Shown piece by piece: positions 18,468 through 31,692 of a stretch of DNA of 64,000 nt (position 1 is its first letter; each line of letters starts with the position of its first letter). Made by a program: the position numbers and the translations under genes. The stretch comes from Ralstonia sp. NFACC01 (GTDB lineage: Bacteria; Pseudomonadota; Gammaproteobacteria; Burkholderiales; Burkholderiaceae), in assembly GCF_900115545.1 (NCBI RefSeq), contig NZ_FOWV01000001.1, positions 434,001 through 498,000 on the forward strand, in the 5' to 3' direction. Below the pieces are notes generated by a model that saw only the letters and a list, made by a program, of their open reading frames with translations, was not told the origin of the DNA and searched no databases.

Positions 18468-19142
18468 ATGAACGCCTTCATGCTCGCCCACTTCGGCATC
18501 ACCGAGTTCTGGACTTTCCTGCTCGGCACGATCTTCATCGTGCTGCTGCCGGGGCCGAACTCGATGTACGTGCTGTCGGTGGCCGCCCGCCGCGGTGTGC
18601 GCACGGGCTACCAGGGCGCGTGCGGCGTGTTTCTGGGCGATGCCATCCTGATGGTGTTGTCGGCAGCAGGCGTGGCTTCGCTGTTGAAGGCGAGTCCGGC
18701 GCTGTTCTACGTCGTGAAGTACATCGGTGCGGCCTACCTGGCGTGGATCGGTCTGCAGATGCTGCGTGGCGCGGTACGCAATTGGCGCGCGCGCAAGGCC
18801 GGCGAATCCGTCGCACAAGACGCGGCGCCGGCCGATGAATCGCACCCGTTCAAGAAGGCGCTGATCATCAGCCTGCTGAACCCGAAGGCGATCCTGTTCT
18901 TCATCTCGTTCTTCATCCAGTTCGTCGACCCGCACTATGCGCTGCCGGTGGTGTCGTTCGTCGTGCTGGGGCTGGTCTGCCAGATCTGCAGCTTCCTGTA
19001 CCTGACCACCATCATCTTCGTGGGCGCGCGGCTGGCCGCGGAGTTCCGCGCGCGACGACGTTTGTCTGCCGGTATGAGCAGCGGCGTCGGCGCCATGTTT
19101 ATCGGCTTCTCCGCCAAGCTGGCGACGGCCACACTGAATTAA
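18468..19142 (+). CDS. LysE/RhtB family amino-acid exporter (LeuE-like)
   Basis: A 224-residue integral membrane protein with about six hydrophobic segments and the family block [11 protein letters not shown] near residue 25. The closest named relative I recognise is LeuE (matching [18 protein letters not shown] and PKAILFF blocks). It likely exports neutral amino acids or related metabolites from the cytosol. It sits inside the carAB operon: 21 bases after carA and 16 before carB, so it is co-transcribed with carbamoyl-phosphate synthase. The substrate cannot be read from sequence. Confidence 0.9.
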   Translation: MNAFMLAHFGITEFWTFLLGTIFIVLLPGPNSMYVLSVAARRGVRTGYQGACGVFLGDAILMVLSAAGVASLLKASPALFYVVKYIGAAYLAWIGLQMLRGAVRNWRARKAGESVAQDAAPADESHPFKKALIISLLNPKAILFFISFFIQFVDPHYALPVVSFVVLGLVCQICSFLYLTTIIFVGARLAAEFRARRRLSAGMSSGVGAMFIGFSAKLATATLN

Positions 19143-19158
19143 TCGAATCGAGCGGGTT

Positions 19159-22404
<3,246 letters not shown>

Positions 22405-22465
22405 GCCCATCGTCAGGGCCCGCGACGCGGCATAGCGTCGCGGCGAGTCGCCCGGAGAGGGGCAG

Positions 22466-22494
22466 TTGCCGCCTCCGGACGCTTCGCCTAAACT
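22466..22494 (+). promoter_or_regulatory. Candidate sigma-70 promoter for greA
   Basis: TTGCCG (22466-22471), a 17-base spacer and TAAACT (22489-22494). The start of transcription would fall near 22501, giving a leader of about 100 bases. Confidence 0.55.
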
Positions 22495-22519
22495 AGAGCG
22501 TCCGTGTCAAAACAACGAC

Positions 22520-22579
22520 AGCCGCCGTCAGGCGGGTGTGCGCTACGCGCCCTCCCGCTTCGCAGCGGCTGATTTTTTT
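22520..22579 (+). terminator. Intrinsic terminator within the greA leader
   Basis: AGCCGC (22520-22525) pairs with GCGGCT (22565-22570) around an inner structured GC-rich loop, followed by GA and seven T (22573-22579). It lies between the candidate greA promoter and the ATG at 22600, so it would stop most transcripts before greA and release a short RNA of about 75-80 bases. It could also serve as a late terminator of carB. Confidence 0.6.
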
Positions 22580-22599
22580 GTGATTCCGAAATACTTACG

Positions 22600-23076
22600 A
22601 TGAGCACCATTCCGATTACCAAGCGCGGTGCCGAGATGCTGAAAGACGAACTCCAACGTCTGAAGACCAAGGAGCGTCCGGCCGTCGTCAACGCCATCGC
22701 CGAGGCACGTGCCCAGGGCGATTTGTCCGAAAACGCCGACTATGATGCTGCCAAGGAGCGCCAGGGCTTCATCGAAGGCCGCATCCAGGAAATCGAAGGC
22801 AAGCTGTCCGCCGCGCAGATCATCGATCCGGCTTCGCTGGATGCCGACGGTCGCATCGTTTTCGGCGCAACCATTGACCTGGAAGATCTGGATTCGGGCA
22901 AGCCCGTCACGTACCAGATCGTTGGTGATGACGAAGCCGATCTGGAAACCGGCAAGATCTCGATCAGCTCGCCGATCGCTCGTGCGTTGATCGGCAAGTT
23001 CGAAGGCGACGTCGCCACCGTGGTCGCCCCGGGCGGCGAACGCGAGTACGAAGTCCTGGCTGTCAAATACCTTTAA
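22600..23076 (+). CDS. greA: Transcript cleavage factor GreA
   Basis: A 158-residue protein of standard length. The N-terminal coiled coil carries the acidic tip ([13 protein letters not shown]) that enters the RNA polymerase secondary channel and stimulates cleavage of backtracked RNA. The C-terminal FKBP-like domain ends in the typical GGEREYEV block. Its leader contains an intrinsic terminator. The DUF4149 gene follows after 20 bases. Confidence 0.97.
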   Translation: MSTIPITKRGAEMLKDELQRLKTKERPAVVNAIAEARAQGDLSENADYDAAKERQGFIEGRIQEIEGKLSAAQIIDPASLDADGRIVFGATIDLEDLDSGKPVTYQIVGDDEADLETGKISISSPIARALIGKFEGDVATVVAPGGEREYEVLAVKYL

Positions 23077-23096
23077 CTCGATCCGAGACAACCGCC

Positions 23097-23555
23097 ATGC
23101 CGCAGCGCATCTTCCAGTTGCTTGCCACGGTATGGTGCGGTTCGCTCTGGACTATCGGCTACATCGTCGCTCCGACGCTGTTTGCGATGCTGGACGATCG
23201 CCAGCTGGCCGGCTCGATTGCAGGCCGGTTGTTTCATGCGCAAGCGTGGATCGGCCTGGCGGCGGGGTGTTTGCTGCTGCTGGCTGCCACGGCGCTGGTG
23301 CGTCGCGGTGAGGTCGGTTACCGGCGGCTGCGTTGGCTTGTGCTGGCGATGCTGCTGTGTGTGCTGGTGGGCTATTTCGGCCTGCAGCCGTTCATGGCTT
23401 CGCTGCGCGAACAGGCCGATGCGCTTGGCGTGGCGGTGGGAAATTCTCCGTACCGTGCACAGTTCGGCATGCTGCACGGCGTATCGAGCGTGTTCTATTT
23501 GGTGCAGAGCCTCCTGGGGGTTGCGCTGATCTGGAAGGCGGCTGGCGTTCGGTAA
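23097..23555 (+). CDS. DUF4149 family membrane protein
   Basis: A 152-residue inner-membrane protein with four hydrophobic segments (about residues 7-28, 45-65, 78-98 and 125-148). The N-terminal block WCGSLWTIGYIVAPTLF is typical of DUF4149 proteins, which in many betaproteobacteria sit between greA and yhbY. No function is known. It starts 20 bases after greA, so it is likely in the same transcript, ended by the terminator at 23570. Confidence 0.85.
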   Translation: MPQRIFQLLATVWCGSLWTIGYIVAPTLFAMLDDRQLAGSIAGRLFHAQAWIGLAAGCLLLLAATALVRRGEVGYRRLRWLVLAMLLCVLVGYFGLQPFMASLREQADALGVAVGNSPYRAQFGMLHGVSSVFYLVQSLLGVALIWKAAGVR

Positions 23556-23569
23556 GCCACCTGAGGCCA

Positions 23570-23603
23570 AAAAAAAGACCGGCTGAAAAGCCGGTCGTTT
23601 TTT
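23570..23603. terminator. Bidirectional terminator between DUF4149 gene and yhbY
   Basis: GACCGGCT (23577-23584), loop GAAA, AGCCGGTC (23589-23596), with T-run on one side and A-run on the other, so it can end both converging transcripts. Confidence 0.92.
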
Positions 23604-23621
23604 GTGCAGCCCCGAATTGGA

Positions 23622-24122
23622 TCAGGACAGCGCTTTCTTTTTCTGGCTGGTTTGACGCGGCTTGGCGCGCTTGACGTTGCCACCGGCCGTGACGCGCTCG
23701 TTGCCGAGCACGCTCAGACGGACCGGCTTCGGGCGGCGTGCGCTGTTCGGGTTCGGCTTGCGCACGGTGACCGAGCGCGGACCGGCGCCAACGGTAGTCT
23801 TGCGCGACGGTTTGAGGTCTCGCGGCTGGTTTTCCTTCAGGTACGCCGGGCCCTCGCGCCAGATGACCAGCAGCTTGCCGATGTGTTGCACCGGCGCGGC
23901 CTGCAGGCGGGCGCAAATGGTGTCATAGAGTTCGATCCGTGCTTCGCGGTCATCGCCGAAGACGCGAATCTTGATCAGCCCGTGGGCCGCCAGTGAGCGG
24001 TCGATTTCGGCCAGAACGGCCTTGGTCAGGCCCTCCGCACCGATGATGACGACCGGGTTCAACGCGTGCGCTTCGGAGCGCAGTTCCGATCGTTGGGCAG
24101 GGGTGAGGATAAGGGCGGGCAT
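23622..24122 (-). CDS. yhbY: YhbY-type CRM-domain RNA-binding protein
   Basis: A 166-residue protein. Residues 1-95 form the CRM/YhbY RNA-binding domain (LTPAQRSELRSEAHALNPVV opening, then IKIRVFGDDREAR), linked in other bacteria to large ribosomal subunit maturation. The last ~65 residues are a basic Lys/Arg/Pro-rich tail, longer than the ~97-residue E. coli protein and common in Burkholderiaceae. I chose ATG 24122, which gives the family N-terminus. It is divergent from rlmE, also a ribosome maturation gene. Confidence 0.93.
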   Translation of the reverse strand: MPALILTPAQRSELRSEAHALNPVVIIGAEGLTKAVLAEIDRSLAAHGLIKIRVFGDDREARIELYDTICARLQAAPVQHIGKLLVIWREGPAYLKENQPRDLKPSRKTTVGAGPRSVTVRKPNPNSARRPKPVRLSVLGNERVTAGGNVKRAKPRQTSQKKKALS

Positions 24123-24230
24123 AAATAAGGGCGGGATCACGCAAAGAGACAAACGGCGCGTATTATCCGCCAAAACCAGTCCCGGCCGCCATGTTTGGCG
24201 CTACGTTCGGGCGAAATTGCAACCAATTCG

Positions 24231-24896
24231 ATGGCAAAGAACAAGTTCAACCAGTCGTGGCTGCACGACCATATCAACGATCCGTACGTAAAGTTGGCGC
24301 AGCGCGAAGGCTATCGTGCACGTGCGGCCTACAAACTCAAAGAGATCGACGAGCAGGACAAGCTGATCAAGCCGGGTCAGGTCATCGTTGACCTGGGCGC
24401 CGCGCCGGGCAGCTGGAGCCAGTACGTGCGCAACAAGCTGGCCGCCTCGCCACGCGCCAAGGACGGCCGTATCGATGGGGCAATCGTCGCCATCGACATC
24501 CTGCCGATGGAAGCCATCGCCGACGTCACCTTCATCCAGGGCGACTTCCGCGAGGACGACGTTTTCCATCAACTCGAAGAAATCGTGCTGGAAGCCACGG
24601 GCGGGGGCAAAGTGGACCTTGTTTTGTCCGATATGGCCCCCAATCTCTCAGGTGTGGCGTCGGCGGACGCCGCGCGCATGGAGCACATCGCCGAGCTGGC
24701 TGTGGAATTTGCCATGGCGCACCTGAAACCTGAGGGCGCGCTGCTGATCAAATGTTTTCACGGCAGCGGCTATAGTCAGATCGTCGAGATGTTCAAGCGC
24801 CATTTCAAGATCGTGGCGCCACGCAAGCCTAAAGCCTCCCGCGACAAATCGTCCGAAACATTCTTGTTGGGCCGCCAGTTCAAGCATCCCGGCTGA
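24231..24896 (+). CDS. rlmE: 23S rRNA (uridine-2'-O-)-methyltransferase RlmE/FtsJ
   Basis: A 221-residue methyltransferase acting on U2552 of 23S rRNA in the A-loop. The SAM motif [12 protein letters not shown] lies near residue 53; the K-D-K-E catalytic tetrad is visible (Lys in RAAYKL, Asp in LVLSDMAPN, Lys in LLIKCFHG, Glu in SSETFLLG). Start ATG 24231 gives the family N-terminus. FtsH follows 130 bases later, the classical ftsJ-ftsH arrangement. Confidence 0.96.
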   Translation: MAKNKFNQSWLHDHINDPYVKLAQREGYRARAAYKLKEIDEQDKLIKPGQVIVDLGAAPGSWSQYVRNKLAASPRAKDGRIDGAIVAIDILPMEAIADVTFIQGDFREDDVFHQLEEIVLEATGGGKVDLVLSDMAPNLSGVASADAARMEHIAELAVEFAMAHLKPEGALLIKCFHGSGYSQIVEMFKRHFKIVAPRKPKASRDKSSETFLLGRQFKHPG

Positions 24897-25026
24897 CGGA
24901 CGATACTCAGGAAGGGCCCCCGGCTGGCGCGGCGGTCTGTCGGTCTTGCGGGCAATCAACCCGCGGCGGTGTCCGTGCATTACAATGCCAAGCATCCCGT
25001 CAAGGCATTTCTAAAGGAGTCTCGCC

Positions 25027-26913
25027 TTGAATAACAACTGGTTTCAGAAGGCGGCCATCTGGCTGGTGATTGCCTTGGTGCTGTTCACCGTCTTCAAGCA
25101 GTTCGACAAGCCGCGCGCCCAAGAGGGTGTGACGTACTCGCAATTCATGGACGACGCGAAGGCCGGCAAGGTCAAGCGCGTGGAGGTCCAGGGCCGTACT
25201 TTGTTGGTCACGCCCAACGAGGGCAACAAATATTCCATCATCTCGCCCGGCGACATCTGGATGGTGGGCGACCTGATGAAGTACGGCGTACAGGTGACCG
25301 GCAAGGCGGAAGAAGAGCAAGGTGTGCTTCTCACCGCGCTTTACTACCTCGGCCCGACGTTGCTGATCATCGTGTTCTGGTTCTACATGATGCGGCAGAT
25401 GCAGGGCGGCGGGAAAGGCGGTGCCTTCTCGTTCGGGAAGTCTCGGGCGCGGTTGATTGACGAGAACAACAATAGCGTCACGTTTGCTGACGTGGCAGGC
25501 TGTGACGAGTCGAAGGAGGAAGTCGTTGAGCTGGTCGACTTCCTGAAAGACCCGCAGAAGTTCCAAAAGCTAGGCGGCCGCATCCCGCGCGGCGTACTGC
25601 TGGTGGGCCCTCCTGGTACTGGTAAGACGCTGCTGGCTCGCGCCATTGCTGGCGAAGCCAAGGTGCCGTTCTTCAGCATCTCCGGTTCGGACTTCGTTGA
25701 AATGTTCGTTGGCGTGGGCGCGGCCCGCGTGCGCGACATGTTCGAAAACGCCAAGAAGCAGGCACCCTGCATCGTGTTCATCGATGAAATCGATGCGGTC
25801 GGTCGCCACCGCGGCGCCGGCATGGGCGGCGGCAACGACGAGCGCGAGCAGACGCTGAACCAAATGCTGGTCGAGATGGACGGTTTCGAGGCCAACTCGG
25901 GCGTCATCGTGATCGCCGCAACCAACCGTGCCGACGTGCTCGACAAGGCGCTGTTGCGCCCGGGCCGTTTCGATCGTCAGGTTTACGTTGGGCTGCCCGA
26001 CATCCGCGGCCGCGAGCAGATTCTCAAGGTGCACATGCGCAAGGTGCCGATCGGCAACGACGTTGATGCATCGGTGCTGGCACGTGGCACGCCGGGCTTC
26101 TCTGGCGCTGATCTGGCCAACCTGGTTAACGAAGCTGCGCTGTTTGCTGCGCGCCGTAACAAGCGCGTGGTCGACATGCAGGACTTCGAAGACGCTAAGG
26201 ACAAGATCTACATGGGTCCGGAGCGCAAGTCGGCCGTGATCCGCGAAGAGGAACGCCGCGCTACGGCGTACCACGAGTCGGGTCATGCGGTGGTGGCCAA
26301 GCTGCTGCCGAAGGCTGATCCGGTGCACAAGGTCACGATCATGCCGCGCGGTTGGGCGGGCGGTCTGACTTGGCAGCTGCCTGAGCACGACAAGCACTAC
26401 GCCTACAAGGACACGATGCTCGAAGAGGTCGCGATTTTGTTCGGTGGCCGTGCTGCAGAAGAGGTGTTCCTGGGCGCGATGAGTACCGGTGCCTCCAACG
26501 ACTTCGAGCGCGCCACCAAGATGGCCCGCGATATGGTGACGCGCTATGGCATGAGCGACGCGCTCGGCACCATGGTCTACGTTGATACGGAACAGGATGG
26601 CTTCTTCGGCCGCATGGCATCGAAGACGGTGTCCGAAGCGACGCAGCAGAAGGTGGATTCGGAAATTCGCCGTATCGTGGATGAACAATACGCCCTGGCC
26701 AAGGGGCTGTTGGAAGCGAATCGCGAGAAGGTTGAAGCCATGACCGCCGCGCTGCTCGAGTGGGAAACCATCGACGCCGATCAGGTCAACGACATCATGG
26801 ACGGCAAGCCGCCGCGCCCGCCGCGCTACGGCTCGACTGGTGGTGGCAGCACCCCGCCGGGTGGTGGGACGCCGGCGGGTGTGACCCCGGGCAACGTGCC
26901 TGCCACGGCCTGA
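25027..26913 (+). CDS. ftsH: ATP-dependent zinc metalloprotease FtsH
   Basis: A 628-residue membrane-anchored AAA+ protease. Two transmembrane segments (about residues 8-24 and 105-122) flank a periplasmic domain. Walker A GPPGTGKT lies at residues 194-201, Walker [13 protein letters not shown] follows, and the zinc site is His416-Glu-Ser-Gly-His420. The C-terminus is Gly/Pro/Thr-rich. The start codon is TTG (25027), with AAAGGAG upstream, and gives the canonical N-terminus. It degrades misfolded membrane proteins and short-lived regulators. rlmE is upstream and folP downstream, after a terminator. Confidence 0.98.
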   Translation: MNNNWFQKAAIWLVIALVLFTVFKQFDKPRAQEGVTYSQFMDDAKAGKVKRVEVQGRTLLVTPNEGNKYSIISPGDIWMVGDLMKYGVQVTGKAEEEQGVLLTALYYLGPTLLIIVFWFYMMRQMQGGGKGGAFSFGKSRARLIDENNNSVTFADVAGCDESKEEVVELVDFLKDPQKFQKLGGRIPRGVLLVGPPGTGKTLLARAIAGEAKVPFFSISGSDFVEMFVGVGAARVRDMFENAKKQAPCIVFIDEIDAVGRHRGAGMGGGNDEREQTLNQMLVEMDGFEANSGVIVIAATNRADVLDKALLRPGRFDRQVYVGLPDIRGREQILKVHMRKVPIGNDVDASVLARGTPGFSGADLANLVNEAALFAARRNKRVVDMQDFEDAKDKIYMGPERKSAVIREEERRATAYHESGHAVVAKLLPKADPVHKVTIMPRGWAGGLTWQLPEHDKHYAYKDTMLEEVAILFGGRAAEEVFLGAMSTGASNDFERATKMARDMVTRYGMSDALGTMVYVDTEQDGFFGRMASKTVSEATQQKVDSEIRRIVDEQYALAKGLLEANREKVEAMTAALLEWETIDADQVNDIMDGKPPRPPRYGSTGGGSTPPGGGTPAGVTPGNVPATA

Positions 26914-26955
26914 TGATGACGCGTTGATTTGTCGCTCTGGCAGCGACGCAGAAGA

Positions 26956-26981
26956 GCCGGTGCAAGCGCACCGGCTTTTTT
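26956..26981 (+). terminator. Terminator of ftsH
   Basis: GCCGGTGC, loop AAGC, GCACCGGC and six T, 43 bases after the stop. Confidence 0.92.
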
Positions 26982-27046
26982 GTTGGCGCTTTCTGGCATG
27001 CCTGGCGTAGCATTCCGGTCCTGCGCAGCATTTCCATCAATCTATC

Positions 27047-27922
27047 TTGTCCGCTTCCATTTCCACCACAACGCACTTCCAGTGTGGACGTTTCCGTTAC
27101 GCGCGCGATCGGCGTCCCCTGGTCATGGGCATTCTCAACGTCACGCCCGATTCGTTCTCCGACGGGGGGCAACACGCCACGCGCGATACAGCCTTGCGCC
27201 ACGCTGAGAGGCTGATCGCCGAAGGCGTGGACATGATCGACATCGGGGGCGAATCGAGTCGTCCGGGTGCCGAGCCGCTGAGCCTGCAGGCCGAGTTGGA
27301 CCGCGTGATGCCCCTCGTCGAGGCGCTGCGCGAATGCGGCAAACCGCTGTCCATTGACACTTACAAGCCCGAAGTGATGAGGGCCACGCTGGATGCCGGC
27401 GCCGATCTGATCAACGACATATGGGGCTTCCGCCGGCCGGGCGCGATCGAGGCAGTAGCCAAGGGCAACGCGGGCCTGTGCGTCATGCACATGCAGCGCG
27501 ATCCGGAAACGATGCAGGAAGCGCCCAGCTATGCGGACCTGATGGGCGAGGTGGAGACCTTCCTGCGCTCGCAGACGGAGGCGTTGATGGCCGCAGGTGT
27601 GGCCGCCGAGCGTATCTCACTCGATCCGGGATTTGGCTTTGGCAAAACGCCGGATCACAATCTCACCATGCTCAATCGCTTGGCGGAGTTCAATCGGATC
27701 GGTTTGCCGCTGCTCGTCGGTTTATCGCGCAAATCGACGCTTGGCGCTGTGCTGGGTGGCAAACCGCCGGCCGAGCGCGTGACCGCCAGTGTGGCGGCAG
27801 CGCTGCTGGCCGCAGAGCGGGGCGCGTTCATTGTGCGTGTGCACGACGTACAACCGACGGTGGAAGCGATTCAACTCTGGTGGGCCATGCGCCACGAACG
27901 GGTGAATCCGCCAGTGGCCTGA
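27047..27922 (+). CDS. folP: Dihydropteroate synthase
   Basis: A 291-residue TIM-barrel enzyme that joins p-aminobenzoate to the pterin diphosphate in folate synthesis; the sulfonamide target. Visible motifs: GILNVTPDSFSDGG near residue 28, DIGGESSRPG near residue 65, and the C-terminal HDV block. The TTG start at 27047 has no clear ribosome site and no ATG gives a full-length N-terminus, so the exact start is uncertain. glmM follows after 108 bases, the common ftsH-folP-glmM order. Confidence 0.95.
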   Translation: MSASISTTTHFQCGRFRYARDRRPLVMGILNVTPDSFSDGGQHATRDTALRHAERLIAEGVDMIDIGGESSRPGAEPLSLQAELDRVMPLVEALRECGKPLSIDTYKPEVMRATLDAGADLINDIWGFRRPGAIEAVAKGNAGLCVMHMQRDPETMQEAPSYADLMGEVETFLRSQTEALMAAGVAAERISLDPGFGFGKTPDHNLTMLNRLAEFNRIGLPLLVGLSRKSTLGAVLGGKPPAERVTASVAAALLAAERGAFIVRVHDVQPTVEAIQLWWAMRHERVNPPVA

Positions 27923-28030
27923 GAGCCGCCCCGGCCTCACGCGGCTGGGGGTCAAGCGAATAGAGGATTGCCCGGCGATGGCCGGCGCCTTACAAACAAA
28001 TAAAGAAACATTCTCCAGGAGAGATTCCCA

Positions 28031-29374
28031 ATGTCCAGGAAGTATTTCGGCACCGACGGCATCCGTGGGCGTGTCGGTGAAAGCCCGATCACGCCTGATT
28101 TCGTATTGCGCCTCGGCTACGCAGCGGGGCGTGTGCTGGCCCTTGGCAGCGAAGCACATGGCCATGGTCGTCCCACCGTGCTGATCGGCAAGGACACGCG
28201 CCTGTCAGGCTACATGCTGGAAGCCGCGTTGGAAGCTGGCTTTACCGCAGCCGGTGTTGACGTCTTGATGAGCGGGCCGCTGCCCACGCCGGGTGTGGCG
28301 TATCTCACGCGTGCGCTGCGGCTGTCGGCGGGTGTGGTGATTTCAGCATCACATAACCCGTATTACGACAACGGCATCAAGTTCTTCTCCGCCACCGGCG
28401 ACAAGCTGCCTGACGAAACCGAGTTGCAGATCGAGGCCGAGTTGGAAAAACCGATGGTGTACGCGGCCTCGGACGCGCTGGGCCGCGCCCGCCGTATCGA
28501 GGATGCTGCTGGCCGTTACATCGAGTTCTGCAAGAGCACGTTCCCCAGCGATCTGAACCTGTTCGGCATGAAGGTCGTGCTGGACAGCGCGCACGGCGCG
28601 GCCTATCACATCGCACCGCACGTCTTCCATGAACTGGGCGCGGATGTCGTCTCGATCGGTAATCAGCCGAATGGCCGCAATATCAACGACGGCTATGGCG
28701 CGACGGCGCCGGGCAAGTTGGTCGAGGCCACGCGCGAGCATGGTGCCGACATTGGCCTGGCCTTCGACGGCGATGCCGACCGCCTGCAGGTGGTGGACCG
28801 CAACGGCCGCCTCTACAACGGGGACGAACTGCTTTACGTGATGGTGCAGGCGCGTCGTGCGGCTGGTCAGGCGGTGCCGGGTGCGGTTGGCACGCTCATG
28901 ACCAATCTCGCCGTGGAGCTGGCGCTCAAGGCGCAGGGCGTCGAATTCGTACGCGCCAAGGTGGGTGACCGTTACGTGTTGGAGGAGCTGAAGAAGAATG
29001 GTTGGCTGCTGGGCGGCGAAGGGTCGGGTCACTTGCTTTGCCTTGACAAGCACAGCACGGGCGACGGCATCATCTCGGCGCTGCAGGTGCTTGCGGCATT
29101 GCGTCGCAGTGGCCAGACGCTGGACCAGATGCTAGACGGCGTGCGCCTGTTCCCGCAAAAGCTCATCAACGTGCGCGTCGAGAAAGGCTTCGACTGGAAG
29201 TCGCACGCTGGCTTGCAAGCGGCGCTGAAGACCAGCGAAGCTGAGCTTGACGGCAAGGGGCGCGTGTTGATTCGCCCGTCGGGTACGGAGCCGGTCGTTC
29301 GCGTGATGGTGGAAGCGCAGGATGCTGAACTGGCCAACCAACACGCGGAGCGTCTTGCAGCGACGTTGCAGTAA
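28031..29374 (+). CDS. glmM: Phosphoglucosamine mutase
   Basis: A 447-residue enzyme that interconverts glucosamine-6- and -1-phosphate for peptidoglycan and LPS precursors. The phosphoserine loop SASHNP lies near residue 104, the metal site DGDADR near residue 246, and the substrate loop [12 protein letters not shown] near residue 414. AGGAGA precedes the ATG. It ends in a strong terminator at 29401. Confidence 0.97.
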   Translation: MSRKYFGTDGIRGRVGESPITPDFVLRLGYAAGRVLALGSEAHGHGRPTVLIGKDTRLSGYMLEAALEAGFTAAGVDVLMSGPLPTPGVAYLTRALRLSAGVVISASHNPYYDNGIKFFSATGDKLPDETELQIEAELEKPMVYAASDALGRARRIEDAAGRYIEFCKSTFPSDLNLFGMKVVLDSAHGAAYHIAPHVFHELGADVVSIGNQPNGRNINDGYGATAPGKLVEATREHGADIGLAFDGDADRLQVVDRNGRLYNGDELLYVMVQARRAAGQAVPGAVGTLMTNLAVELALKAQGVEFVRAKVGDRYVLEELKKNGWLLGGEGSGHLLCLDKHSTGDGIISALQVLAALRRSGQTLDQMLDGVRLFPQKLINVRVEKGFDWKSHAGLQAALKTSEAELDGKGRVLIRPSGTEPVVRVMVEAQDAELANQHAERLAATLQ

Positions 29375-29400
29375 GTTCTTGCTCGATCAAATATGTAAGT

Positions 29401-29429
29401 AAAAAAGCGGCCTCTGGGCCGCTTTTTTT
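29401..29429 (+). terminator. Terminator of glmM
   Basis: GCGGCC, loop TCTG, GGCCGC and seven T, preceded by six A. Confidence 0.92.
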
Positions 29430-29483
29430 ATGCGCACAGGTCGACTTTCATGCCTTGCAGGTCAGTTATGAGAAGTTTTCGTG

Positions 29484-29501
29484 TTGTCACAGAACTGTCA
29501 T
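29484..29501 (+). promoter_or_regulatory. Pho box 1 upstream of pstS
   Basis: TTGTCAC-AGAA-CTGTCAT: two 7-base PhoB half sites at 11-base spacing, 13 of 14 positions near the consensus CTGTCAY. Confidence 0.85.
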
Positions 29502-29521
29502 TCAAGCCGCCTAAAGTTCGG

Positions 29522-29539
29522 ATGTCAAAAATCTGTCAT
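29522..29539 (+). promoter_or_regulatory. Pho box 2 upstream of pstS
   Basis: ATGTCAA-AAAT-CTGTCAT, 38 bases after box 1 and 26 before the pstS ATG. As the promoter-proximal box it should replace the -35 element. Confidence 0.8.
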
Positions 29540-29565
29540 CGCTCAACCGCTCCTCTGGAGAACTC

Positions 29566-30600
29566 ATGAAACTGGTCAAAACCGCAATCGCTGGCGTGGC
29601 CGCGCTGGCTTTCGCTGGTGCCGCATTTGCTGTTGACATCACTGGCGCAGGCGCAACGTTCCCGGCACCCGTCTACAACAAGTGGGCGGCCGACTACAAC
29701 AAGGCGACCCAAACCAAGGTGAACTACCAAGGTATCGGCTCGTCGGGTGGCATCAAGCAGATCACTGCCAAGACCGTCGACTTCGGTGCATCGGACATGC
29801 CGCTGAAGGACGAAGAGCTGGCCAAGGATGGTCTGATCCAGTTTCCGACCGTGATTGGCGGCGTGGTGCCTGTGATCAACCTGCCGGGCGTGAAGCCGGG
29901 TGAGTTGACGCTGAACGGCCAATTGCTGGGCGACATCTACCTGGGCAAGATCAAGAAGTGGAATGATCCGGCGATCGCCAAGCTGAACCCGAAGGCTAAG
30001 CTGCCGGACCAGGACATCCTCGTGGTGCGCCGCGCTGACGGTTCGGGCACCTCGTTCATCTTCACGAATTACCTGTCGAAGGTGAACACCGAGTGGAAGA
30101 GCAAGGTTGGCGAAGGCACGACCGTGAACTGGCCGACCGGTACGGGCGGCAAGGGCAACGAAGGCGTGGCCGCTTTCGTGCAGCGTCTGGGTGGCGCAGT
30201 TGGCTACGTTGAGTACGCCTACGCCAAGCAGAACAAGATGACGTACGTGAACCTGCAGAACAAGTCGGGCGCCACCGTGCAACCGACCGCTGAAGCGTTC
30301 AAGGCCGCAGCTGCCGGCGCCGAGTGGAGCAAGTCGTACTACCAGATCCTGACGGACGAGCCGGGCAAGGATGCATGGCCGATCGCTGGTGCAACGTTCA
30401 TCCTGCTGCACAAGACGCAAGCCAAGCCGGAGCAGGGCGCTGAAGTCATGAAGTTCTTCGACTGGGCCTATAAGGGTGGTGACGACGCTGCCAAGGGCCT
30501 GGACTACGTGCCGCTGCCGGACGCTGTAAAGAACCAGATCCGTGCGACGTGGAAATCGAGCGTGAAGGATGCATCGGGCAAGGTTGTCTACAACCACTGA
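29566..30600 (+). CDS. pstS: Phosphate ABC transporter, periplasmic binding protein PstS
   Basis: A 344-residue periplasmic protein with a signal peptide of about 23 residues (cleavage after AFA). The mature start [14 protein letters not shown] and the phosphate-binding blocks ([30 protein letters not shown]) are classic PstS. It delivers inorganic phosphate to PstCAB. Two Pho boxes precede it. A stable hairpin separates it from pstC, which would favour more pstS than pstC message. Confidence 0.98.
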   Translation: MKLVKTAIAGVAALAFAGAAFAVDITGAGATFPAPVYNKWAADYNKATQTKVNYQGIGSSGGIKQITAKTVDFGASDMPLKDEELAKDGLIQFPTVIGGVVPVINLPGVKPGELTLNGQLLGDIYLGKIKKWNDPAIAKLNPKAKLPDQDILVVRRADGSGTSFIFTNYLSKVNTEWKSKVGEGTTVNWPTGTGGKGNEGVAAFVQRLGGAVGYVEYAYAKQNKMTYVNLQNKSGATVQPTAEAFKAAAAGAEWSKSYYQILTDEPGKDAWPIAGATFILLHKTQAKPEQGAEVMKFFDWAYKGGDDAAKGLDYVPLPDAVKNQIRATWKSSVKDASGKVVYNH

Positions 30601-30643
30601 TCGTTGCCTGCTGCATAAAGGCTCGTAAGTAGGTGCAGCACAA

Positions 30644-30679
30644 GGTGCGGGCGGGCGGTAAGAATTGGCCGTCCGCACC
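30644..30679 (+). other. Intercistronic hairpin between pstS and pstC
   Basis: GGTGCGG (30644-30650) pairs with CCGCACC (30673-30679), with an inner CGG/CCG extension. No strong T-run follows, so it more likely protects the 3' end of pstS mRNA or gives partial attenuation than full termination. Confidence 0.65.
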
Positions 30680-30717
30680 ATTTCAAATGCTTCTTTCACG
30701 GCTGACCGGTTTCCCTC

Positions 30718-31692
30718 ATGGCCACGCTCTCTGATTCCTCTGGCGCTTCCCGTATGCGAGCACCCAGCCGCCTCGGCGACCTGGTGTTCGGCGGTCTGAC
30801 CCGCCTTGCCGCAATCGTTACGCTGTTACTGCTGGGCGGCATCATCATCTCGCTCATCATCAGCTCCTGGCCCACGATTCAGAAGTTCGGCTTGTCGTTC
30901 CTATGGAATTCGGAATGGGATCCGCCCTCTGACATCTATGGCGCGCTGGTGCCCGTCTACGGCACCCTGGTCACCTCGCTGATCGCGCTCATCATTGCCG
31001 TGCCTGTCAGCTTCGGCATTGCCCTGTTCTTGACCGAGCTGTCGCCAGCCTGGCTGCGCCGACCGCTGGGTACCGCCATCGAGCTGCTTGCTGCAGTGCC
31101 GTCCATCGTGTACGGCATGTGGGGCCTGCTCGTGTTTGCGCCGATCTTCGGCGAATATTTTCAAAAACCGCTGGCAGCGACCGTCGGCAAGATTCCGGTC
31201 ATCGGCGCGCTGTTCCAGGGTGCGCCGATTGGCATCGGCCTGCTGTGCGCTGGGGTGATCCTGGCGATCATGATCATCCCGTACATCTCGGCGGTGATGC
31301 GCGATGTGTTCGAGATCACGCCGACGCTGCTTAAGGAATCCGCCTACGGCGTCGGGTGCACGACGTGGGAAGTCATGTGGAACGTGGTGCTGCCTTACAC
31401 CAAGGCGGGTGTGATCGGCGGTGTGATGCTTGGCCTGGGGCGCGCCCTGGGCGAGACCATGGCCGTGACGTTCGTGATCGGCAACACCAACCTGCTGTCC
31501 GATCCGTCGTTGTTCTCGCCGGGTAACAGCATCACGTCGGCGCTGGCCAATGAATTTGCGGAAGCAGGCCAGGGTCTGCACACCGCGGCGCTCATGGAGC
31601 TTGGCTTGATCCTGTTCGTCATCACGTTCATCGTGCTGGCGGCGTCCAAGTTGCTGCTTCTGCGCTTACAGAAGAGCGAGGGTCAAAAGTGA
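30718..31692 (+). CDS. pstC: Phosphate ABC transporter permease PstC
   Basis: A 324-residue inner-membrane permease with six main hydrophobic segments and the binding-protein-dependent EAA-type loop ([13 protein letters not shown]). It forms the channel with PstA. Its TGA overlaps the GTG start of pstA, so the two are translationally coupled. Confidence 0.97.
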   Translation: MATLSDSSGASRMRAPSRLGDLVFGGLTRLAAIVTLLLLGGIIISLIISSWPTIQKFGLSFLWNSEWDPPSDIYGALVPVYGTLVTSLIALIIAVPVSFGIALFLTELSPAWLRRPLGTAIELLAAVPSIVYGMWGLLVFAPIFGEYFQKPLAATVGKIPVIGALFQGAPIGIGLLCAGVILAIMIIPYISAVMRDVFEITPTLLKESAYGVGCTTWEVMWNVVLPYTKAGVIGGVMLGLGRALGETMAVTFVIGNTNLLSDPSLFSPGNSITSALANEFAEAGQGLHTAALMELGLILFVITFIVLAASKLLLLRLQKSEGQK

